DNA from: CAZEDU01 sp964511185 | GTDB lineage: Bacteria; Myxococcota; Myxococcia; Myxococcales; Myxococcaceae | DNA: 61,091 nt | Assembly (NCBI GenBank): GCA_964511185.1 | Contig: CAZEDU010000012.1 | Span: 1-61,091, forward strand | Reading direction: 5' to 3' | In this document: one piece after another, positions 35,057 through 43,197 of the stretch | How positions within the stretch are numbered: the first letter of the stretch is position 1 | How the letters are laid out: the number at the start of each line of letters is the position of its first letter | Program-made: the position numbers and the translations under genes | Notes under the pieces: model-generated | Database searches by the model: none | Told to the model about the DNA's origin: nothing | What the model saw: the letters and a program-made list of their open reading frames with translations, nothing else

Positions 35057-35138
35057 GCCCAGGTGGTGGAATTGGTAGACACACCATCTTGAGGGGGTGG
35101 CGCCGAAAGGTGTGCGGGTTCGAATCCCGCCCTGGGCA
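35057..35138 (+). tRNA. tRNA-Leu (anticodon GAG), copy 1
   Basis: The 82-base sequence folds as a class II tRNA: acceptor GCCCAGG/CCTGGGC, D-loop GGAATTGGTAGAC, anticodon stem CCATC/GGTGG with loop TTGAGGG (anticodon GAG), a short variable arm and the T-loop GGGTTCGAATCCC. The discriminator is A; CCA is not encoded. It starts 11 bases after secG and is followed at once by repeat copy 5, which should terminate it. A second identical copy lies 228 bases downstream. Confidence 0.97.
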
Positions 35139-35149
35139 CTCGCCAAAAT

Positions 35150-35185
35150 GGGGACTGTCCCTTTCGGGACTGTCCCCGTTTTTTT
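35150..35185 (+). terminator. GGGGACTGTCCC repeat copy 5 acting as terminator of tRNA-Leu 1
   Basis: GGGGACTGTCCC (35150-35161), a TTT loop, CGGGACTGTCCCCG (35165-35178) and a TTTTTTT run. The two arms pair along 11-12 bases with one central T-T mismatch. It is the best-formed intrinsic terminator of the repeat family, 11 bases after the tRNA. Confidence 0.85.
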
Positions 35186-35284
35186 CAAGCACCTCTCGCC
35201 GTCCTCGATGTGATGACCGGCGAAGCAGCCCCGCGATCCAGTTCCCAGGCTCGAGCGGTTTGTGGTACTGCCTGCCGCCGAAAA

Positions 35285-35366
35285 AGCCCAGGTGGTGGAA
35301 TTGGTAGACACACCATCTTGAGGGGGTGGCGCCGAAAGGTGTGCGGGTTCGAATCCCGCCCTGGGC
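35285..35366 (+). tRNA. tRNA-Leu (anticodon GAG), copy 2
   Basis: This is identical to copy 1 over all 82 bases, including D-, variable and T-arms. The first 4-5 bases upstream (AAGCCC context) and about 20 bases downstream, ending in the palindromic element, also match with small differences (one base deleted in the spacer). The 99 bases between the first element and this tRNA do not resemble the sequence upstream of copy 1, so the duplicated unit is roughly 110 bases: tRNA plus repeat. Confidence 0.97.
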
Positions 35367-35376
35367 ACTCGCCGAA

Positions 35377-35414
35377 TGGGGACTGTCCCTCACGGGACTG
35401 TCCCCGTTTTCTTT
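35377..35414 (+). terminator. GGGGACTGTCCC repeat copy 6 acting as terminator of tRNA-Leu 2
   Basis: GGGGACTGTCCC (35377-35388), a TCAC loop, GGGACTGTCCCC (35393-35404), then GTTTTCTTTT. It has the same design as copy 5 with a different loop and an interrupted T-run. It also marks the region just before the solute-binding lipoprotein gene. Confidence 0.82.
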
Positions 35415-35435
35415 TGGGTGCATACCTTCGGGCGC

Positions 35436-36437
35436 ATGAGAAGCCTCCTCTGCGCCGCGCTCGTGCTCTTCGTCGGCTGTCGGCAGAAGGTCGACCCGAG
35501 CAAGCCCTTCCGGCTCGCCTTCTTCCCCAACGTCACGCACGCGCAGGCGCTCGTCGGCCACGCCGACGGCACGTTCGCGCGCGCGCTGAGCGGGAAGGGC
35601 GTGACCTTTCGCCAGTTCACCGCGGGCCCGCAGGCGATGGAGGCGCTGGTCGCGGGCTCGGTCGACGCTTCCTACGTGGGCACGGGCCCGGCCATCACGG
35701 CCTTCCTGCGCGCCGGGCGTGAGCTCCGGATCATCGCCGGCGCGGTGAACGGGGGCGCGGCCTTGGTGACGAGGACGGCGCGAACGGCCGAGGACCTGAA
35801 AGGCACGCGGCTCGCCGCGCCGCAGATCGGCAACACCCAAGACGTCGCGCTGCGCCACTGGCTCCACGCTCAGGGGCTGGAGATCCGCGGCGACTTGGGG
35901 AAGGGCGACGTCGAGGTGTTCCCGCTCGGCAACGCCGAGATCTTCGATCTCTTTCGTCGAGGTGAGCTCGAAGGCGCCTGGGTGCCCGAGCCGTGGGCCT
36001 CGCGGCTGGTGTTCGAGGCGGGCGGCCGCGTGATGGTCGACGAGGCGACGCTCTGGCCCGGCGGGGCCTTTCCCACCACCGTGCTCGTCACCACGCGCAA
36101 GGTGCTGGAGGCTCGGCCCGACGACATCCGCGCGCTCCTTCAGGCCCACGAGGCGCTCACCGCGCGCTGGGGGGAGGACCCCGGCGCCTTCGCCGCCGCG
36201 ACCGACGACGCCTTCGCCGCGCTCACAAGCAAGGGGCTCTCGCCCGAGGTCCTCGGGTCGGCGTTCGCGCGCATGCGGCCGACCACGACGGTGCAGCTCG
36301 AGACGCTCACCACGGCGGCGCGCCACGCGCACGAGCTCGGCTATGTCCCTTCGGCGGACTTGAGCGGCATCCTCGCGCCGGAGCCGATGAGCGCGGGCGA
36401 TGAGCGCCTCAATTCTCCTCGCCCAGGGCGAAGGTGA
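35436..36437 (+). CDS. ABC-type solute-binding lipoprotein (NitT/SsuA-like)
   Basis: The 333-residue protein begins with a lipobox signal (AALVLFVGC, Cys about residue 14) and then follows the NMT1/SsuA-like periplasmic fold used for nitrate, sulfonate, taurine or pyrimidine precursors: FRLAFFPNVTHAQALVGHAD, GPQAMEALVAGSVDASYVG, ALVTRTARTAEDLKGTRLA, IGNTQDVALRHWL and ELEGAWVPEPWASRL. No permease or ATPase gene lies nearby, so it is an orphan component. ATG at 35436 is chosen because the frame upstream only translates the palindromic repeat (GTVPHGTVP). Its last 29 bases overlap the convergent gene. Confidence 0.88.
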   Translation: MRSLLCAALVLFVGCRQKVDPSKPFRLAFFPNVTHAQALVGHADGTFARALSGKGVTFRQFTAGPQAMEALVAGSVDASYVGTGPAITAFLRAGRELRIIAGAVNGGAALVTRTARTAEDLKGTRLAAPQIGNTQDVALRHWLHAQGLEIRGDLGKGDVEVFPLGNAEIFDLFRRGELEGAWVPEPWASRLVFEAGGRVMVDEATLWPGGAFPTTVLVTTRKVLEARPDDIRALLQAHEALTARWGEDPGAFAAATDDAFAALTSKGLSPEVLGSAFARMRPTTTVQLETLTTAARHAHELGYVPSADLSGILAPEPMSAGDERLNSPRPGRR

Positions 36438-37218
36438 ACGTCGCCCAGTACCCGCGCCACGCGATCTCGCCCTCGGCGGGCTCCACGTGCACCGCGCGCA
36501 GCAGCATGTCTCCACGCCGCTGGATCGAAACCGACGCCTTGCCTTCGGGATCCGCGCGCAACCGCTCGATAGCGACGTTGCCGCGGTGCCGACTCACCAC
36601 GTCGACGGCGCCCTTCGCGAGCGGCTTCCCCTTGAAGAGCACCTGCACGACGAGCGTGTCGCCGACCTTGGCTTGAGCGGGGTTCGTCGTCGGCACCAGC
36701 TCGAGCTCCTGACCGACCGGGCGGGTCACCCCGTCGACCGCGCCGGGCCCCATCGAGACCAGCGCCTTCATGTGCCGGGTGAACCGCTCACGCCCCGGCT
36801 GGCCTTCCTGGGACAGCTCCGCGCGCCCCGCCAGCGCCTGCACTTGCCGGCTCTCGAGCAGCCGCTGCTGGTACGCCTCAGCGCCGAGCTCGACGACCTG
36901 CGGCGCGGTGTCGAGCACGAAGAGCAGCGCGCCCCGCTCGGTGGGTTGCGGTGCGACCACCCCGAGCGCGTCGTGATCCTCCTTCAGCGAGGGGCGGATG
37001 CTGCGCCGGCCCTCCTGCGACACCAGCTCGAAGCGCGTGAACCGCTCGGCCTGGCGCACCGCCACCGGACGCCCGCGTCCGCGGCCATCGCCCTCCATCA
37101 GGTACAGCTTCACCGCCTGGGGCCGCGTCGCCTGTGCCGGGTCCGACTCGAGCCACTGCTCCATCCGGGGGCTCTCCCCCCATTGCGCCATCAGCACAGC
37201 AAGCAGAAGCGGGCTCAT
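36409..37218 (-). CDS. Secreted DUF4198-like protein
   Basis: The 269-residue protein has a signal peptide (SPLLLAVLMAQWGES) and a mainly beta-sandwich content. The second half (QELELVPTTNPAQAKVGDTL, VVQVLFKGKPLAKGAVDVVS, GKASVSIQRRGDMLLRAVHV, WRGYWATFTF) matches the pattern of DUF4198 proteins, which are linked to periplasmic metal (nickel/cobalt) uptake or cell-surface binding in some bacteria. No transporter is adjacent, so this role is uncertain. The ATG at 37218 starts the signal peptide. The 3' end overlaps the solute-binding gene by 29 bases. Confidence 0.6.
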   Translation of the reverse strand: MSPLLLAVLMAQWGESPRMEQWLESDPAQATRPQAVKLYLMEGDGRGRGRPVAVRQAERFTRFELVSQEGRRSIRPSLKEDHDALGVVAPQPTERGALLFVLDTAPQVVELGAEAYQQRLLESRQVQALAGRAELSQEGQPGRERFTRHMKALVSMGPGAVDGVTRPVGQELELVPTTNPAQAKVGDTLVVQVLFKGKPLAKGAVDVVSRHRGNVAIERLRADPEGKASVSIQRRGDMLLRAVHVEPAEGEIAWRGYWATFTFALGEEN

Positions 37219-37386
37219 CTCGGCTCCCTCAAGTCGCGGTCGGGTGTCTTGGTCTCGACGTCCTTCGGTCGAAGCGCTGCTACCGCTTTTCATCACGGTG
37301 GGTAGCCGGTTGCCACCTTCTGACGCGGTACCTACGTTCGCGAAGCCTTTGGAGTGGGTTGGGGGTAGGTCGGAGGGGGTTGGCCC

Positions 37387-40335
37387 ATGGGCAGGGGGCA
37401 TTGGTTCGGGCTCGTCGTGTCGTTCGCGCTCTTCGCGTGCGCCGACCGCGAGCGTTCGACGTTTCAAGACGGGTGGCTCGCGTCCTCGGGCGACGTCGTG
37501 TTCGGCACCGTCGCGGTGCGCGCCGGACGCGAGAAGTCGGTCGTCATTCGAAACCTGGGCCGCGGCCCGATCACCGTCAACGACGTCTGGACCGAAGGCC
37601 CGGACGGAACGTTCCGGGCCAAGTTCGCTCACCCGGGGCCGCACAACCTCATCACCGGCGGCGACTGCGAGATCAAGGTCCGCTACACGCCGCAGACCGA
37701 AGCGGCCCACCAGGGGTACCTGGTGGTGCGCACGGATGGAAGGAACGAGCCGATCGTGCGCGTCGCGCTCGACGGCAACGGCCTGCACGCCGCCGCGCGC
37801 GTGCCGGAGGCGCCGCTCGAGTTCGGGCGCATCGAGGCCGAGTCGATGAAGACGGTGCCGATCGAGCTCGAGAACCCCAGCACCTTGCCGGTTCAAGTCA
37901 CGTTCTCGTTCGCGGGCCGCGACGCCGAGGAATTCTCGGTCGCTTCGACCCAGCTTTCGCTCGAGCCGGGGGAGAGGCGAGCGATGGGCGTGACGTTTCA
38001 GCCCATGACGGTGGGCGAGAAGCTGGTCGCGCTCCTGGTGACGCCGTGCGAGGGCTGCGCGGATCGCATCGTGCCGGTGAACGCGGTCGCGCTCGAGCAG
38101 GCCGTCATCGCGCACCCGCCGGACCTCGACTTCGGGCAGGTCTCGGTCGACCGCGACTCGGTGCTCGAAATGGAGCTGGTCAACATCTCGACGGAGCCGA
38201 TGAACGTCACCGGCTTCTCGATGGACCCGAGCAGCGACCCGTCGTTCAGCGCGGCGCCCAGCGGCTTACCGCTGACGCTCGCCGCGGAAGAGCGGCGCAT
38301 CTACTCCTTTCGCTACACGCCGAGCCACATGGGCAGCGCGATGGGCACCGGCCACTTCCACGTCGAGAGCAAACGGCACCCGACGACCGACGTCCGGCTC
38401 CGCGCGTGGGGCGGCGCGTCCGAGCTGTGCGTGTCGCCGCCGACCTACGACTACGGTCCGCAGCCCATCGGCGCGAAGGTCACCGCCTTCATCAGCGTGA
38501 AGAACTGCGGCGCGTCGAACGCGGCCCCGCTGGAGATCTCGGAGGTGCTCGTCACGCGCGATGGCGTCAGCCCGGGGGAGGATCAATTCAGCGTCGCCCC
38601 GATCGGGTTGCCGCGCACCCTGGCGGCGGGTCAAGAGATGATGGTCCGCGCCTTCTTCGAGCCGACCCGCCCAGGGCCGGCCGCGGCGGCGCTCATCGTC
38701 CGGTCGAACGCCGCGGGAGCGCCGAGCGCGCGCGTGTCGCTGCAGGGCATTGGCCGCGAGCACGCGCCGTGCGACGTGGAGATCACCCCGGGCTTGGTCG
38801 ACTTCGGGACGGTGCCGCCCGGGGCGGGCGCGGTGCTCGGCATCAAGGTCACCAACCGCGGCGGCGACATCTGCGCGGTGAAGAACGTGCAGCTGCAGAG
38901 CGACGGCGGCGGCGTGTTCCACCTGCCGGGCGGGCCGCTCGACGGCCTCATCATGGATCCAGGCAACGCGTTCAGCTTCCAGGTCGCGTTCTCGCCGAAG
39001 GCGCCGGGCGTCTTCCACGGCGCGGTCTCGCTCGAGCAAGCCAACCCGGCGAACCCGACGCTGGTGGTGCCGCTCGTCGGCCACTCGGCGACCTCGTGCC
39101 TGGTCGCCGCGCCGGCGTACCTGGACTTCGGCTTCGCGCGGCCCGACTGTCCGCCGGCTCCGCTGACGACGAACCTGTCGAACGCGTGCGCGGTGCCGCT
39201 CGACATCGGCCGCATCTTCATTGGCCCGGGGACCACCGACGGCGAGTTCGCCATCACCCAGGCGCCGGCCACGCCGCTCACCTTGCTGCCCGGGCAGACG
39301 GTGACGGTGGAGGTGACCTACGGCGCGCAGGTGGGCGGCATGAACCTGTCGCCGCTGTTCGTGGACGTGGCCGGGTTGCCGGCGCCGTTCCTCGTGCCGC
39401 TTCTCGGGGAGTCGAGCACGAGGGCCGAGCAGACCGACACCTTCGTGCAGCAGGACGGCTCCAAGGTCGACGTGCTCTTCGTGGTCGACAACACCGCGTC
39501 GATGGTCGAGGAGCAACCCCGGCTGGTCGCGGCGATCCCCGGGTTCGTCAGCGCGGCGCAGGCGCGGAACGTGGACCTGCACGTCGCGGTGACGACGACC
39601 GGCATCGAGCCTGCCTCGGCGCTCTGTCCGGGCGGCGCGATGGGCGGCGAGGCGGGCCGCCTGTTCCCCGCCGACAACTCGGCGCCGCGCATGTTGACGC
39701 TGAGCTCGCCGGACCTGGTCTCGACGCTGCAACACAACGTGCAGGTGGGGCTGTGCGCCTTCGTCGAGAAGGGCTTCGAGGCGATGCGCCGCGCGCTCAC
39801 CACACCGCTGGTCGACTCGGCCGACGATCCGCGCACGCCCCTCCCGAACGACGGAAACCTCGGGTTCCTGCGCGACGAGGCGGCGCTGGCGGTGGTGTTC
39901 GTCGGCGACGAAGACGATCACTCGCCCGATGACGTCGACACCTACGTGCGCTTCCTGCGAAACGCCAAAGGGCTGCAGCAGCCCGGCCGCGCGACGGTGT
40001 ACGCCATCGCGCCCGCCGGCGTGGGCTGCGGCACCGCGGGCGGCACCGGCACGCGCTACGCCGAGGCGGCCCAGAAGACCGGGGGCGACGTGCTGTCGGT
40101 CTGCGCGCCCGACTACGGGTCGCTGCTTCAGTCGGTCGCGAGCAAGGCGTTCTCGCCGCAAGACCGCTTCCCGCTCAGCGCCCAGCCGGACCCGGCGACC
40201 CTTCGCGTGACGGTGGACGGGCAGCCTTCGACCGCCTGGACGTACGACCCGCTCACCAATCAGGTCGTGTTCACCCAGCGCCCGGGCTCTGGCGCCAAGG
40301 TGGCGGTGCAGTACCGCAAGGTGTGCTCGACCTGA
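37387..40335 (+). CDS. Lipoprotein with choice-of-anchor-D-like Ig repeats and a C-terminal VWA-like domain
   Basis: The 982-residue protein has a lipobox signal (VSFALFAC, about Cys18). From about residue 30 to 680 there are six to seven ASPM-SPD-2-Hydin-type Ig domains of about 100 residues, each with a [DE]FG-x-[IV] start (VVFGTVAVRAG, LDFGQVSV, YDYGPQPIG, VDFGTVPPGAG, LDFGFARPD) and a VxxTP-type turn. From about 685 a VWA-like domain contains DVLFVVDNTASM (MIDAS D-x-T/S-x-S type) and VVFVGDEDDHSPDD. Such proteins are common myxobacterial surface lipoproteins and probably bind partner proteins. GGAGGG before ATG supports the start. Confidence 0.85.
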   Translation: MGRGHWFGLVVSFALFACADRERSTFQDGWLASSGDVVFGTVAVRAGREKSVVIRNLGRGPITVNDVWTEGPDGTFRAKFAHPGPHNLITGGDCEIKVRYTPQTEAAHQGYLVVRTDGRNEPIVRVALDGNGLHAAARVPEAPLEFGRIEAESMKTVPIELENPSTLPVQVTFSFAGRDAEEFSVASTQLSLEPGERRAMGVTFQPMTVGEKLVALLVTPCEGCADRIVPVNAVALEQAVIAHPPDLDFGQVSVDRDSVLEMELVNISTEPMNVTGFSMDPSSDPSFSAAPSGLPLTLAAEERRIYSFRYTPSHMGSAMGTGHFHVESKRHPTTDVRLRAWGGASELCVSPPTYDYGPQPIGAKVTAFISVKNCGASNAAPLEISEVLVTRDGVSPGEDQFSVAPIGLPRTLAAGQEMMVRAFFEPTRPGPAAAALIVRSNAAGAPSARVSLQGIGREHAPCDVEITPGLVDFGTVPPGAGAVLGIKVTNRGGDICAVKNVQLQSDGGGVFHLPGGPLDGLIMDPGNAFSFQVAFSPKAPGVFHGAVSLEQANPANPTLVVPLVGHSATSCLVAAPAYLDFGFARPDCPPAPLTTNLSNACAVPLDIGRIFIGPGTTDGEFAITQAPATPLTLLPGQTVTVEVTYGAQVGGMNLSPLFVDVAGLPAPFLVPLLGESSTRAEQTDTFVQQDGSKVDVLFVVDNTASMVEEQPRLVAAIPGFVSAAQARNVDLHVAVTTTGIEPASALCPGGAMGGEAGRLFPADNSAPRMLTLSSPDLVSTLQHNVQVGLCAFVEKGFEAMRRALTTPLVDSADDPRTPLPNDGNLGFLRDEAALAVVFVGDEDDHSPDDVDTYVRFLRNAKGLQQPGRATVYAIAPAGVGCGTAGGTGTRYAEAAQKTGGDVLSVCAPDYGSLLQSVASKAFSPQDRFPLSAQPDPATLRVTVDGQPSTAWTYDPLTNQVVFTQRPGSGAKVAVQYRKVCST

Positions 40336-40376
40336 ACCGGGCGGATCAACGGGCGGCTTGCTTCGGGCGCGCGCGA

Positions 40377-40394
40377 GGCCGAAAAATCGGCTTT
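40377..40394 (+). terminator. Weak hairpin after the anchor/VWA lipoprotein gene
   Basis: GCCGA-AAAA-TCGGC-TTT: a 5-base-pair stem with a short T-run about 40 bases after the stop codon. It could end this transcript but is short. Confidence 0.3.
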
Positions 40395-40523
40395 GGACGC
40401 GTTCTGTCACCCTGAGGTGCTACAGATCTGTGCATGGCGCGCCACGGGCGAAAAGTTTTCTTCGGGCTCTGCACGAGTAACTTGAAGCGGCACCTCGTAG
40501 GTTCGAGACGAAAGGGCGGCAGC

Positions 40524-40925
40524 GTGAGCCAAGGCAAGAAAGGGCCGACGCAGCTTGAGCTCCCGTTCTCGGCGCCGGTCGCTGCCGCGCCCGCCAAGCC
40601 CGCTCCGGTCCTTCGACACGCGCCCGCGCCCGCCCCCCGAGGCCTCACGCTGATTCAGGGCGGCGGCGCGCGCGTGCACGAGAAGCTCGACTCGCGCGAT
40701 GCCGTCGTGCGCGTGTTGGTCGAGACCGGCGCCGACATGCTGCTCAAGCGCATCTCGGTCGAGCGCGCCGAGGAGATTCAGGAGAACGTCGACCGCATCA
40801 TGGAGCTCTTCGATCAGGTCGACAAAAGCCCCGAGCTGATGCCGGAGCTGCACCGCAAGCTCGACGACCTGGAAGCCTTGATGTCCGAGACGCGCGCTAC
40901 GCGCGGCATCAAGCGCCGACGTTAG
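40524..40925 (+). CDS. Unknown 133-residue protein with helical C-terminus
   Basis: I do not recognise the family. The first 45 residues are Lys, Pro and Ala-rich with a QLELPF motif, and the remainder is strongly helical and acidic (EKLDSRDAVVRVLVETGADM, then RAEEIQENVDRIMELFDQVD, PELMPELHRKLDDLEALMSE), ending with a basic GIKRRR. It looks like a cytoplasmic coiled or regulatory protein. I prefer GTG at 40524, with AAAGGG about 8 bases upstream. ATG at 40434 would add 30 basic, poorly ordered residues. It precedes the first PEGA kinase by about 150 bases. Confidence 0.68.
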   Translation: MSQGKKGPTQLELPFSAPVAAAPAKPAPVLRHAPAPAPRGLTLIQGGGARVHEKLDSRDAVVRVLVETGADMLLKRISVERAEEIQENVDRIMELFDQVDKSPELMPELHRKLDDLEALMSETRATRGIKRRR

Positions 40926-41078
40926 CGGTAAGTGATTGATATCATTGGGCTGCTGGACGGCCGGTGCCACCGCCAGGGCGGCGCGGAAACCGGCGTAACA
41001 ACTGGGCCTCTCGTTTCGACAATACAGGGTCAGCCCCTCGGCTGGCGTGTGCTCGAAGCGTTCGAAGAGGCCTCAGGC

Positions 41079-43145
41079 GTGTCGGAAATCTACGGCAACT
41101 ACCAGCTGATCAAGCGCATCGCGACCGGCGGTATGGCCCAGATCTACCTCGCGCGTCAGCGGGGGCCGGAGGGCTTCGAGAAGCTCTTGGTGGTGAAGCG
41201 GATTCTGCCGCACCTCGCCGAGAACGATGAGTTCGTGCGCATGTTCCTCGACGAGGCGCGCATCGCGGCGCGGCTCAATCACCCGAACATCGTCCAGATC
41301 TTCAACCTGGGCGCGCAGGACGACTCGTTCTTCATCGCCATGGAGTACATCCACGGCGAGGACGTGCGCCGCGTGTGGAAGCGGGCGGAGGCGCTCGGCA
41401 TGGCGCTGCCGATCCCGCTCGTCTGCCGCGTCATCATGGAGGCCTGCGCGGGCCTCGACTACGCCCACAAGAAGACCGACCCGCAAGGCAAGCCGCTCGA
41501 CATCGTCCACCGCGACATCTCGCCGCAGAACATCCTGGTGACGTTCCAGGGGGGCGTGAAGGTCGTCGACTTCGGCATCGCCAAGGCGGCGGATCAGGCG
41601 ACGGTGACGCGCTCGGGCGTGCTCAAGGGCAAGTACTCGTACATGAGCCCGGAGCAGGCGTCCGGCAGGCGCATCGACTGCCGCAGCGACATCTTCGCGC
41701 TCGGCATCGTGCTCTGGGAGCTGCTCACGGGCCGCCGCTTGTTCAAGCGCGAAAACGAGATTCAGACGCTCAACGCCGTCACCGAGTGCAAGGTCCTGCC
41801 GCCGTCCAAGGTGAACCCGCGCGTGCCGGCCGACCTCGACGCCGTGGTGCTCAAGGCGCTCGCGCGCGACGCGAACGACCGCTACCAGGAGGCCGCCGAG
41901 CTGCAGATGGCGCTGGAAGACTGGCTCTTGACCCGGCAGCTCCCGTCGTCGTCGGCCCACCTGGCGACCTTCATGCAGGAACTCTACACCGAACGGCTGG
42001 CGCTCGAGGCACAAGAGGGGCAGGTGCTGGTCGAAGAGCTCGATCCTTCGCGCTCGAAGGACGACGAGGGCAAGCCGAAGAGCCGCACGCCCTCGCGCGC
42101 TTCGCGCTCCCGTTCGCCCGACGAGACGCGGTCGGACCCGGACTCGACCCGGCAGGAGCGCGAGCGCGCCGCTTGGCTCGAGCCGCCCGAGGTCGAGACC
42201 CGACTTCTGCCCAAGGCCCATGAGCCGCACACCGCCGCCGCGCCGCGGCCCACGGCTCGCCGGGTCCGCTCGGCGCAGGTCGTCGCTGCCGGCGTCGTGC
42301 TGGCGGCTGCCGCCGCGGTGGCGTTCTTCGTCGGGCGTCCGATGCTCGCCGCGAAGGACGGCGGCGTGTTGCGCATCGAGTCCGAGCCTCCGGGCGCGGC
42401 GGTCACGTTCAACGGCGCGCCGCTCGACGGCGTGACGCCGCTCTCGCTCCCGAAGTCGCCGGCGGGCACCTACTCGCTGGTCCTGAGCAAGGAAGGGTTC
42501 GCGGATCTGCGGACCGCGGTTCAAGTGCCGGCGGGCGGAGAGCAGGCGCTCGCTGCTTTCACGCTGTCGGCTCTCGCCGCGCCGCCCACACGTCCTTCGC
42601 CGATCGAGGCGGCGGCGCCCAGCACGGTGCAGGTGTCCGTGCGCTCCGAGCCGGCCGGGGCGGCGGTGTTCGTCGACGGCGTGGAGCAGGCGAAGACGCC
42701 GGCGACCCTCTCGTTCGAAGCCGGCCGCCCGGCGACGCTGCGCCTGGAGCAGGCCGGCTACAAGTCGCTGGTCCGCACCGTGACGCCCACCGCCGACGGC
42801 CCCCCGGAGCTCTCCCTCTCGCTCGAGAAGGTGCGCGAGCGCCCCCGCGCTGGCCGCCTGCGGCCGGACGGGCTCAAGGCCGACCCGTACGGCGCGCGCG
42901 CGACGGAAGACAAGCTGGTGCGCCGCGAGGCGGGGAAGGACCGCGGCTTCCTGCGCGTGGTGGTCACCCCCTACGCCGACGTGCAGTGCGGCCCCTACCG
43001 GCTGGGGCAGACGCCGTTCGAAGACAAGGTCCTGCCGGCCGGGGAATACGATTGTCGCTTCACCAACTCGGAGCTGGGCAAGTCGCGCACCGAGCACGTG
43101 GTGGTGCGCGCGAACGAGACCAGCCGCGTCACCGTGCGGTTTTAG
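41079..43145 (+). CDS. Membrane Ser/Thr protein kinase with PEGA-type domains
   Basis: The 688-residue protein has a Hanks-type kinase domain (residues about 6-280): the Gly loop ATGGMAQIYLA, Lys40 in VVKR, Glu59, HRDISPQN (Asp146), DFG at 164-166 and SYMSPEQASG. A Ser/Arg-rich juxtamembrane region follows, then one helix (VVAAGVVLAAAAAVAFFVG, about 400-420). Outside the cytoplasm are two PEGA domains (VLRIESEPPGAAVTFNG and VSVRSEPAGAAVFVDGVEQA) and a third related segment near the end. PEGA domains bind surface polysaccharide or peptidoglycan in known cases. GTG at 41079 is preferred; the upstream frame adds no conserved sequence. Paired with a second such kinase. Confidence 0.93.
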   Translation: MSEIYGNYQLIKRIATGGMAQIYLARQRGPEGFEKLLVVKRILPHLAENDEFVRMFLDEARIAARLNHPNIVQIFNLGAQDDSFFIAMEYIHGEDVRRVWKRAEALGMALPIPLVCRVIMEACAGLDYAHKKTDPQGKPLDIVHRDISPQNILVTFQGGVKVVDFGIAKAADQATVTRSGVLKGKYSYMSPEQASGRRIDCRSDIFALGIVLWELLTGRRLFKRENEIQTLNAVTECKVLPPSKVNPRVPADLDAVVLKALARDANDRYQEAAELQMALEDWLLTRQLPSSSAHLATFMQELYTERLALEAQEGQVLVEELDPSRSKDDEGKPKSRTPSRASRSRSPDETRSDPDSTRQERERAAWLEPPEVETRLLPKAHEPHTAAAPRPTARRVRSAQVVAAGVVLAAAAAVAFFVGRPMLAAKDGGVLRIESEPPGAAVTFNGAPLDGVTPLSLPKSPAGTYSLVLSKEGFADLRTAVQVPAGGEQALAAFTLSALAAPPTRPSPIEAAAPSTVQVSVRSEPAGAAVFVDGVEQAKTPATLSFEAGRPATLRLEQAGYKSLVRTVTPTADGPPELSLSLEKVRERPRAGRLRPDGLKADPYGARATEDKLVRREAGKDRGFLRVVVTPYADVQCGPYRLGQTPFEDKVLPAGEYDCRFTNSELGKSRTEHVVVRANETSRVTVRF

Positions 43146-43197
43146 GCGCGGGCGGTATAGTGCCCGGCCGCTTCACGAAGAGCGCAAAGGGCCGGTC

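Noticed and set aside
35376..35435. Upstream start for the solute-binding protein
   Set aside because: The added residues (GTVPHGTVP) are only the translated palindromic repeat, and the lipobox fits ATG at 35436.
40932..41078. Longer N-terminus for the first PEGA kinase
   Set aside because: It has no kinase-like sequence; the GTG at 41079 starts the Gly-loop region properly and has a purine-rich site upstream.
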